Below are positions 1 to 5,487 of a DNA stretch of 13,555 bases, piece after piece. Position 1 is the stretch's first letter; each line of letters opens with the position of its first letter. The stretch is from an uncultured Collinsella sp. (GTDB lineage Bacteria; Actinomycetota; Coriobacteriia; Coriobacteriales; Coriobacteriaceae): positions 1-13,555 of the forward strand of contig UQIS01000048.1 of assembly GCA_900541245.1 (NCBI GenBank). Reading direction: 5' to 3'. The notes under the pieces were generated by a model. That model had not been told where the DNA came from, made no database searches, and worked only from the letters and a program-made list of their open reading frames with translations. A program made the position numbers and the translations under genes.

Positions 1-101
1 CGGCCCTGTACTTTGGGGCCAGCTCAAACTGCAGCACGCACTTGCCGCTCTTCACGTTGCCGGCGGTGAACCCCCCCCCGTACGGTCACCTCGTTCAGCA
101 T
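1..101 (-). CDS. Partial gene, third in leftward element operon, apparently frameshifted at G9
   Basis: Unknown protein running off the left edge. An ATG at 101-99 follows an AAGGAG ribosome binding site placed inside the end of the upstream gene, whose TAG lies at 107-105; this tight coupling supports a real operon gene. Read as given, the frame stops at TGA (26-24) after only 25 residues. Skipping one G of the nine-G run (plus-strand C at 71-79) joins the start MLNEVTVRGG to a second frame that stays open to base 1 and looks protein-like (FTAGNVKSGKC, then LQFELAPKYRA). The gene is therefore either disrupted by a homopolymer length change, phase-variable, or misread in sequencing. I do not recognise the family. 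Its place in the operon suggests an early gene of a phage or integrative element. Confidence 0.5.
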
Positions 102-104
102 GGC

Positions 105-443
105 CTACTCCTTCTCGTCGTACGCGGTGTCGCGCGCGATGGTCTTGAAGTCGGTGCTCCAGCCCTTGCCGTTCACGCTGAACTGCACGGAGCTGTAGAC
201 GTTGAACTGCATGCCGCCGAGCTCGAACCAGGTCGTGCTCGCCTCCAGAAGCTCGATGCCGCTCGTCTGGAAGCCCCACATGGCCGTGATGCGGCGCTTG
301 AGGCTGTCGTGCGTCTCCTCCATGCAGCCGTTCTCGGCCAGCTCGAAGTTGACGGCCACGCGCTTGCGGTCGTCGATGAGGTGGTCGAGCGTTTTGCCGA
401 TGATCTCGGCGACGAAATCGGGCTGGTGACTCTTGGTGGTCAT
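105..443 (-). CDS. Hypothetical 112-aa protein of the mobile element
   Basis: Second gene of the leftward operon. I chose the ATG at 443-441 because AGGAGA stands a few bases upstream; a longer frame back to 503 would overlap the XRE gene and has no such site. The product is 112 aa, with no signal peptide or membrane segment. It is acidic at both ends and ends in DEKE. The middle carries aromatic, beta-like stretches (TTWFELGGMQFNVYSS, then VQFSVNGKGW). I do not recognise the family and assign no function. Its stop is 22 bases downstream of the XRE gene's stop, and the next gene's ribosome binding site overlaps its 3' end, so the three genes are probably one transcript from the promoter at 691-719. 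Confidence 0.7.
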   Translation of the reverse strand: MTTKSHQPDFVAEIIGKTLDHLIDDRKRVAVNFELAENGCMEETHDSLKRRITAMWGFQTSGIELLEASTTWFELGGMQFNVYSSVQFSVNGKGWSTDFKTIARDTAYDEKE

Positions 444-465
444 GGTTTCTCTCCTATCTATAGGT

Positions 466-660
466 TTAACTATCGTTGCTGCCGAAAAAAATATCAGCCA
501 CACGCACGCCGAAAAGTTTTGCCAGTTTTTTGGCGTCCTCGATAGTTACGCTATCGGGGTTGCTTTCCATCTTTGCGTACGTGGGCCGCGAGATGCCGAG
601 AAGGCCAGACACGGCCTCCAGTGAGTACCGTGCCTTCTTGCGCGCATCAACCAATTCCAT
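466..660 (-). CDS. Small XRE-family (Cro/CI-like) HTH regulator, 64 aa
   Basis: A DNA-binding protein consisting almost only of one helix-turn-helix domain. Residues about 5-58 show the XRE pattern: ARKKARYSLEAVSGLLGISR, then TYAKMESNP, then IEDAKKLAKLFGVRVADIFF. The ATG at 660-658 follows a strong AGGAGG site (plus strand CCTCCT around 667-672). Upstream extensions to 843 run through the promoter region and are rejected. It is the first gene of the leftward operon and diverges from an S24 repressor at 776, the layout of a Cro/CI switch in temperate phages and some integrative elements. By position it would be the Cro-like partner, though an antitoxin-like role cannot be excluded from sequence. 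The family call is firm; the biological role is inferred. Confidence 0.88.
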   Translation of the reverse strand: MELVDARKKARYSLEAVSGLLGISRPTYAKMESNPDSVTIEDAKKLAKLFGVRVADIFFGSNDS

Positions 661-690
661 CGAATCACCTCCTTGCTTGGTATTCCTAAG

Positions 691-719
691 ACTATAACCA
701 AACATATAGTGACTGTAAA
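691..719 (-). promoter_or_regulatory. Sigma-70-type promoter for the leftward XRE operon
   Basis: On the minus strand a TTTACA -35 (719-714) and a TATAGT -10 (696-691) are separated by exactly 17 bases. The -10 lies about 30 bases from the XRE start codon. The -35 overlaps the first of two direct repeats that may be operators. Confidence 0.65.
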
Positions 720-750
720 GAAGATTTGTCATATTCTGTAAAAAGATTTT
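703..750. repeat. Imperfect direct repeat, candidate repressor operators
   Basis: CTGTAAAGAAGATTT (713-727) and CTGTAAAAAGATTT (736-749) differ by one substitution/indel and are offset by 23 bases, about two helical turns. Both are preceded by CATAT (703-707 and 730-734). They lie between the divergent XRE and S24 genes and overlap the -35 of the leftward promoter, the expected place for operators of a genetic switch. A rightward -35 (TTGTCA, 726-731) overlaps the end of the first copy; its -10 is less clear (TTTAAC near 748). Binding is inferred. Confidence 0.5.
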
Positions 751-775
751 AACGGTCGCAGCGGAAGGAGGACAC

Positions 776-1420
776 GTGAGCATAGCCGAGAACATCCGAA
801 GGATTAGGACGCAGCACGACATGACGCAGGAGGAGTTCGGCAAAGTTGCCGCCGTCTCCGCTATGGCCGTATCTCAGAGGGAAAACGGGCGAGCAGTGCC
901 TCGCATGGGCGCAGTTCAGCGTATTGCGGATTATTTCAATATCAGTAAAGGCGAGGTTATTGACGAGGGAACAGATGGCGTTGTTTTGCCTTCCGGTGCC
1001 ATGCCCGTGGTGGCCAGCAGCGCCACCGTGCCGCTGCTCACGCTCGGGCGCGTGCACGCCGGCGCGCTCGCCGACGAGGAGGAGATAGCGCACCGCGTTG
1101 AGGTGCCCGCCTCGGTGTGCGCCGGGCATCCGCGGGCGTTCGCCCTGGAGGTCGAGGGCGACTGCATGAACCGCGTCATACCCGAGGGCAGCCACGTGCT
1201 GGTCGACCCCGACCGCCAGCCCGCCAACGGGTCCATCGCCGTGGTGGAGACCGAGGACTACCGCGCGGTCATGCGCCGCTGGTACAAGGGCAGCACCAAG
1301 CTGATGTTGTCGGCGGATAGCTTCGAGGACTACGAGGACATGATTTTCGGCATGGACGACGGCCCCGTGCGCGTGATCGGCACGGTGGTGTGGTTCCAGG
1401 CCGCCGACGAGATGGAGTAG
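776..1420 (+). CDS. S24/LexA-like repressor with XRE DNA-binding domain, catalytic residues replaced
   Basis: A phage-type repressor of 214 aa. The N-terminal XRE domain covers residues ~5-60 (NIRRIRTQHDMTQEEFGKVA, then SQREN). The LexA/S24-type C-terminal domain covers ~85-210. The GTG start at 776 is backed by AAGGAGG just upstream. An Ala-Gly pair at 95-96 (LGRVHAGAL) sits where LexA-type repressors self-cleave. In active relatives the nucleophile is Ser in a GDSM-like motif; here the motif is EGDCMNR, with Cys130. The catalytic Lys position (VKR in LexA) aligns by eye with Met166 (AVMRRW). The protein may thus not be induced by RecA-stimulated autocleavage, or may use another chemistry. 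It overlaps no neighbour and is followed after 2 bp by the recombinase, so the two are probably co-transcribed. The family call is firm; loss of cleavage is inferred. Confidence 0.88.
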   Translation: MSIAENIRRIRTQHDMTQEEFGKVAAVSAMAVSQRENGRAVPRMGAVQRIADYFNISKGEVIDEGTDGVVLPSGAMPVVASSATVPLLTLGRVHAGALADEEEIAHRVEVPASVCAGHPRAFALEVEGDCMNRVIPEGSHVLVDPDRQPANGSIAVVETEDYRAVMRRWYKGSTKLMLSADSFEDYEDMIFGMDDGPVRVIGTVVWFQAADEME

Positions 1421-1422
1421 CC

Positions 1423-2934
1423 GTGGGCGGACGTGCGGCGATATACGCCCGCTTCTCCAGCCACAACCAGCGCGGCGAGTCCATAGAGATACAGGTGGAG
1501 AAGTCCCGCGCCTACTGCGCCGAGAACGACCTGCGCGTGGTGGCCACGTACTGCGACTTCGCGCAGACGGGCACCAACACCGACCGCGCCGAGTTCCAGC
1601 GCATGATGGCCGACGCCAAGCGAGGGCTGTTCGATTTCGTGGTCATATATAAAGTTACCCGAATCATGCGCAACCGCGACGAGATGGCCATGGCGCGCAT
1701 CATGCTGCGCCGCTGCCGCGTCGAGATACTGTACGCGGGCGAGGATATTTCGGACGGCTCGGCGGGCGTGCTGCAGCTGGGCATGCTAGAGGTGCTGGCG
1801 GAGTACGAGAGCGCGCTCGACGGCGAGCGCATACGCGACGGCATACAGAAGAACGCCGAGCGGTGCATGGCCAACGGCTGCGTGCGCTACGGCTGGGACA
1901 TAGTGGACGGGCGCTACGTGGTCAACGAGGAGGAGGCCGCCGCCATCCGCCTGGGCGTGCGCATGGTCTTGTCGGGCAAGTCGGTGGCCGACGTGGTGCG
2001 CGCCTGGGAGCCGTACCGCACCAAGCGCGGCGGCAAGTGGCGCTTCCAGACGGTGCGCCGCATACTGATGCGGCGGGAGAACGGCGGGGAGTACCGCTAC
2101 GCGGGCGTGGTCGTGCCCGGCGGCATGCCCGCCATCGTTCCCATGGATGACGAGGAGAGGGTGATACGGATGCTTGAGGACTCGCACAGGCCCCGCGCCA
2201 AGACCGAAGCGTGGGACTTCCCGCTCACGGGCAAGCTCTACGACGGGCGCGACGGCGGGCTGATGACCGGCACCAGCGGCACGGGCAAGTCGGGCAGGCC
2301 CTATCACTACTACCGCTGCCGCAGCTGCGGGCGCACCGTGCGCCGCGATGTCGTGGAGAAGCGCGTGGCCGACGCCGTGCGCGAGGCCCTGGGCAGCGCC
2401 GACAGCCGCGAGCGCATCGCTCGCATGCTGGCCGACGCCGAGGAGGAGCGCGCCGACGAGAAGCCCTTGAGCGAGACCATAAAGGGCGAGCTGGCCAAGA
2501 TCGAGACGGCGTTCTCCAACATATGGGCGGCCATCGAGTCGGGCATCGCGCCGCCGGGCGGCAAGGAGCGCATAGACGCGCTGAAGCAGCGGCAGGCGCT
2601 CCTCAAGGACGAGCTGCGCACGGCCGAGGCCCTTGAGGCCGCCCGCCTTGACTACGACCGCGCGCTGTTCTGGCTTGAGGGCATGGCCGCCGCCGAGGTG
2701 GACGACGCGCAGCTTCTGCGCACGTTCGTGGCGCGCGTGGTGCTGGGCGGCCCCGACGATGACGACGGCCTGCGCGTGGCGTTCACGTTTGACGATTCTG
2801 CCGGCTTGGGCGATAATCCGTCGCTGCCTGGCGCTATAGGTCCAGGTGGCGAGGTGTTCGACCGAATGAACGCCAGCTCCACCATAAGTAACAGGCAGGT
2901 AGATATTCGTATCTACCTGCCTTTTTATTTCTAG
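1423..2934 (+). CDS. Large serine recombinase (site-specific integrase), 503 aa
   Basis: Integrase expected to insert and, with a partner factor, excise the element. The resolvase catalytic domain spans about residues 1-140: IYARFSS with Ser12 as likely nucleophile, an Arg-rich KVTRIMRNRDEM motif, and YESALDGERI leading to the long helix. A Recombinase domain follows (~145-260), then a degenerate zinc-ribbon region with C299-x-x-C302, then a charged helical/coiled-coil stretch (~325-430). The usual first Cys pair is replaced by D274GRD277. I prefer the GTG at 1423 (GGAG at 1414-1417, 2 bp after the repressor stop) over a GTG at 1390 inside the repressor gene. Ile codons are often ATA, unlike the host genes downstream, consistent with transfer. 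The last 14 or so codons coincide with a terminator hairpin, and the gene abuts a repeat-rich junction. Confidence 0.93.
   Translation: MGGRAAIYARFSSHNQRGESIEIQVEKSRAYCAENDLRVVATYCDFAQTGTNTDRAEFQRMMADAKRGLFDFVVIYKVTRIMRNRDEMAMARIMLRRCRVEILYAGEDISDGSAGVLQLGMLEVLAEYESALDGERIRDGIQKNAERCMANGCVRYGWDIVDGRYVVNEEEAAAIRLGVRMVLSGKSVADVVRAWEPYRTKRGGKWRFQTVRRILMRRENGGEYRYAGVVVPGGMPAIVPMDDEERVIRMLEDSHRPRAKTEAWDFPLTGKLYDGRDGGLMTGTSGTGKSGRPYHYYRCRSCGRTVRRDVVEKRVADAVREALGSADSRERIARMLADAEEERADEKPLSETIKGELAKIETAFSNIWAAIESGIAPPGGKERIDALKQRQALLKDELRTAEALEAARLDYDRALFWLEGMAAAEVDDAQLLRTFVARVVLGGPDDDDGLRVAFTFDDSAGLGDNPSLPGAIGPGGEVFDRMNASSTISNRQVDIRIYLPFYF
2893..2930 (+). terminator. Intrinsic terminator inside the 3' end of the recombinase gene
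   Basis: Perfect 13-bp stem AGGCAGGTAGATA (2893-2905) and TATCTACCTGCCT (2910-2922) around a TTCG tetraloop, followed by TTTTTATTT. A UUCG loop is especially stable in RNA. The hairpin lies wholly within the last codons of the recombinase, whose TAG is at 2932-2934. Confidence 0.85.
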
Positions 2935-2941
2935 TCCGCAC

Positions 2942-3073
2942 CGCGGAGAATCGAACTCTGTGCAGGGCGCGAGCGTTAAACAAACGCGGAGCGTTTGTAG
3001 CGAGCGGGCGAGGACGCCGGCAGGCGGCCGAAGCCGGTGCGTATTTGCGAAGCAAATACGCGGATTCTCCGCG
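2942..3073. repeat. ~132-bp structured palindromic element
   Basis: Closed by a perfect 11-bp stem, CGCGGAGAATC (2942-2952) with GATTCTCCGCG (3063-3073). Nested inside are an 8-bp hairpin ACAAACGC/GCGTTTGT (2980-2998, GGA loop) and a 10-bp hairpin GCGTATTTGC/GCAAATACGC (3039-3061, GAA loop), with a GC-rich centre containing CCGGC and GCCGG repeats. No reading frame in it looks coding. It could be an extragenic palindromic repeat family member, a structured RNA or part of an attachment site. Its minus-strand end (GAGTTCGATTCTC) resembles a tRNA T-arm, but no complete tRNA can be folded. Confidence 0.7.
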
Positions 3074-3092
3074 CAATGACTCTACAAGGTGG

Positions 3093-3217
3093 AGTAGTCA
3101 ATTTGGGACGGGGCTATTTTAGCTACCCCTATAAGCCAGTCGATATTAGTTCTGGTCCCCAATAATTCGTCGACAGTCAAAGGGCAGCTAAAATAGCCCC
3201 GTCCCAAATTGACTACT
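3093..3217. repeat. REPIN/MITE-like inverted repeat, 36-bp arms
   Basis: The arms at 3093-3128 and 3182-3217 are reverse complements over 36 bp with one mismatch (A at 3125). The outer ends read AGTAGTCAATTTGGGACGGG and its complement. The 53-bp centre has no recognisable gene. The size and two-arm layout fit a REPIN mobilised in trans by a RAYT (REP-associated tyrosine transposase) or a small MITE; neither transposase is in the window. No target duplication is obvious. Confidence 0.72.
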
Positions 3218-3233
3218 CGCGTTGACGCCTCAA

Positions 3234-3401
3234 GCGGAAGTTGCATCCCAGAATATCGGCTCAGAATGGGATGCATTTTCCGGTTGTCGGCGGAAAGTTC
3301 ATCCCGGAATCCGCGCTCAGAACGGGACGCGCTTTCCCAATGGCGGTCCAAGCGGAAAGCGCATCCCGGAATCTCGCCTCAAACTGGGGCACACTTTCCG
3401 C
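3234..3401. repeat. Three diverged copies of a ~49-bp palindromic unit
   Basis: Copies at about 3234-3282, 3290-3337 and 3352-3401, offset by 56 and 62 bp. Each starts GCGGAA(A)G, has CATCCC near the left and a complementary GGGATGC/GGGACGC/GGGGCAC near the right, and ends in CTTTCC or TTTTCC, so each can form a hairpin. The centres share a GAAT...CTCA core. A remnant (CATCCCAAAACTGGG, 3436-3450) follows. Spacing and sequence are too irregular for CRISPR. They lie directly upstream of the lipase gene. Confidence 0.65.
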
Positions 3402-3486
3402 TTCACTTGCCGCCTTGAAAAACCCATGCGCTCGCCATCCCAAAACTGGGTAGAAGAAAGCCAAAACGAAATCGCAGGAGGTCAAT

Positions 3487-4365
3487 ATGACTGCAGAAGA
3501 TAAGGCAAAGAACGCCGGCAAGGTCGCGCTCGTCCTGGAGGGCGGCAGCTTCCGCGGACAATTTACCGCCGGCGTGCTCGACGTTCTCATGGAGGCCGGC
3601 GTCGAGATTCCGGCGGTATATGGCGTATCGGCCGGCGCCCTCAACGGCGTGAACTACAAGTCGCACCAGATCGGCCGTGCCAACCGCATCAACCTGGCTT
3701 TCTGCAATGACAGCCGCTTCATGGGCGCCGCATCGTTTGCGTCTACGGGCTCTATTGTGGGTTACGACTTTATCTTCAACGATGTCCAGGACCGCCTGGA
3801 TCCCTTTGACAACGAGACGTTCGATGCGAGCCCCATCGAGATGTACGCCGTCGCGACGGACATGCTCTTTGGAACCGCCACGTACCTGCCGGTCAAAAGC
3901 GCCGTGCTCGACCTCGACGCCGTGCGCGCCTCGACCTCGCTGCCGTTGGTGACGCCGCCGGTCGAGATTGACGGGCACAAATACGTCGACGGCGGCGTCG
4001 CCGATTCGGTCCCCATCGAGCACGTGCTGGAGGAGGCGGGCTTCGATCGTGCGGTTGTCATTGTCACGCAGGACCGCTCCTACGAGAAAAAGCCTTACGA
4101 GTTTATGCCCGCCGCGCGCGCCCGCTATGCCGACTACCCCTACCTGCTCGAGGCTATCGAGACGCGCCACGACCGCTATAACATACAGCGCATGCATCTG
4201 TGGAAGTATGAGCGCGAGGGCCGCGCGCTGGTCGTTGCTCCGCAAAAGCCGGTCGAGGTCGGCCACATTGAGCACGATTCGGCAAAGCTCCTCGACCTGT
4301 ATATTCAAGGTCGCCAGGAGGCAAAGCGCTTGCTGGGAGATATCGAGGCGTTTGTCGAGCGCTAG
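3487..4365 (+). CDS. Patatin-like phospholipase / serine hydrolase, 292 aa
   Basis: Probable cytoplasmic or membrane-associated lipid acyl hydrolase of the patatin family, with a Ser-Asp dyad. Visible are the glycine-rich oxyanion-hole motif (VLEGGSFRGQF, residues 17-27), the nucleophile elbow GVSAG with Ser48, and the DGG motif with Asp168 (YVDGGVADSVPIEHV). The C-terminal third (YPYLLEAIETRHDRYN) is as usual for short bacterial members. No signal peptide or membrane helix is seen. The ATG at 3487 follows AGGAGGTCAAT, a near-ideal ribosome binding site. It is the first host-type gene to the right of the element and its repeat cluster; ATC/ATT Ile codons agree with the ribosomal protein genes. 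The natural substrate cannot be told. No terminator is visible between it and rplM, although rplM has its own strong promoter. Confidence 0.92.
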   Translation: MTAEDKAKNAGKVALVLEGGSFRGQFTAGVLDVLMEAGVEIPAVYGVSAGALNGVNYKSHQIGRANRINLAFCNDSRFMGAASFASTGSIVGYDFIFNDVQDRLDPFDNETFDASPIEMYAVATDMLFGTATYLPVKSAVLDLDAVRASTSLPLVTPPVEIDGHKYVDGGVADSVPIEHVLEEAGFDRAVVIVTQDRSYEKKPYEFMPAARARYADYPYLLEAIETRHDRYNIQRMHLWKYEREGRALVVAPQKPVEVGHIEHDSAKLLDLYIQGRQEAKRLLGDIEAFVER

Positions 4366-4428
4366 TGTCGCGACTTCACGGCTCATGGATGACATGTGCA
4401 GAAACTCTGGTCGGAGCCAAAATACCTG

Positions 4429-4456
4429 TTGACTCGTACGGCGAGCGGGGTAATAT
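4429..4456 (+). promoter_or_regulatory. Promoter of the rplM-rpsI operon
   Basis: TTGACT (4429-4434) and TAATAT (4451-4456) with a 16-bp spacer, a close match to the housekeeping consensus. It predicts a start near 4463 and a ~60-nt leader before the GTG of rplM. Confidence 0.78.
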
Positions 4457-4462
4457 GGACGG

Positions 4463-4494
4463 GTTACTTGCAGAGCCCCGTGAATCTCTGTAAC
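4463..4494 (+). promoter_or_regulatory. Leader hairpin ahead of rplM, possible L13 autoregulatory site
   Basis: GTTA (4463-4466) pairs with TAAC (4491-4494) and CAGAG (4471-4475) with CTCTG (4486-4490), leaving a one-sided CTTG bulge and a 10-nt loop. The structure starts at the predicted transcript 5' end. A ribosomal protein leader for L13 is known in Firmicutes; whether this is related is inference. Confidence 0.45.
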
Positions 4495-4522
4495 AACACG
4501 TACTGTACATGGAGGAGTCTAA

Positions 4523-4966
4523 GTGATTTCGAAATCGACTCACTACGCCAAGCAGGGCGAGGTCCAGCGCAACTGGGTTCTCGTCGACGCCGATGGTGCT
4601 GTCTTGGGCCGTCTTGCCACCCAGATCGCAATGATCCTGCGCGGTAAGAACAAGCCCCAGTTCACGCCCAACAGCGACTGCGGCGACTTCGTTGTCGTCA
4701 TCAACGCCGATAAGGTCCAGCTTACCGGTAACAAGGCCGACACGAAGACCTATTATCGCCACAGCGGCTACAACGGCGGCCTCAAGGCTGAGAGCTTCCG
4801 CCAGGCTATGGAGAAGCACCCGGAGAAGGTTATCGAGCGCGCCGTTCGCGGCATGCTGCCCAAGACCACCCTCGGCCGTGCCCAGATGACCAAGCTTAAG
4901 GTCTACGCTGGTGCCGAGCATCCGCACGCTGCCCAGAACCCCACGAAGATTGAGCTGGAGGCTTAA
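4523..4966 (+). CDS. rplM: 50S ribosomal protein L13
   Basis: A large-subunit protein that binds 23S rRNA early in assembly. The 147-aa length is normal. The sequence shows the family pattern WVLVDADGAVLGRLATQIA near the N-terminus, LRGKNKPQFTPNSDCGDFVV, and the GMLPKTTLGRAQMTKLKVY segment near residue 120-135. The start is GTG at 4523, preceded by GGAGGAG. It forms the standard two-gene operon with rpsI, which begins 2 bp after its stop. A strong promoter and a hairpin leader lie upstream. Confidence 0.98.
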   Translation: MISKSTHYAKQGEVQRNWVLVDADGAVLGRLATQIAMILRGKNKPQFTPNSDCGDFVVVINADKVQLTGNKADTKTYYRHSGYNGGLKAESFRQAMEKHPEKVIERAVRGMLPKTTLGRAQMTKLKVYAGAEHPHAAQNPTKIELEA

Positions 4967-4968
4967 AG

Positions 4969-5364
<396 letters not shown>

Positions 5365-5394
5365 GGTTTTATCTCCTTTCGAGATACAATGTAC

Positions 5395-5438
5395 AAGCGG
5401 GGCCTGCCGATTCCTCGGCGGGTCCCGCTTTTCTTTTT
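5395..5438 (+). terminator. Intrinsic terminator of rplM-rpsI
   Basis: A 16-bp stem, 5395-5410 with 5415-5430, containing two G-T wobbles, a TTCC loop, then TTCTTTTT. It cleanly separates the ribosomal operon from glmM. Confidence 0.92.
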
Positions 5439-5487
5439 CGACTAGGGTAGGCGGTTGCATATCGCCTGCTAGGGAAGGAGCAATCCT

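Noticed and set aside
2935..2970. Minus-strand tRNA 3' end (TTCGA T-loop-like sequence followed by an acceptor-like strand)
   Set aside because: The T-stem has a mismatch, and no CCA, anticodon arm or D arm can be found. The sequence is better explained as one side of the 2942-3073 palindrome.
3082..3351. 89-residue minus-strand reading frame
   Set aside because: It runs through the inverted repeat and the palindromic units, has no ribosome binding site and no family resemblance.
3234..3401. CRISPR array
   Set aside because: Only three diverged units, unequal spacing, no true spacers of constant length, and no cas genes nearby.
3403..4395. 330-residue minus-strand open frame opposite the lipase gene
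   Set aside because: The plus-strand patatin-like gene has clear catalytic motifs and a strong ribosome binding site; this frame has neither.
5385..5390. TACAAT as a -10 element for glmM
   Set aside because: No acceptable -35 lies at the right distance, and a start just downstream would run straight into the rpsI terminator.
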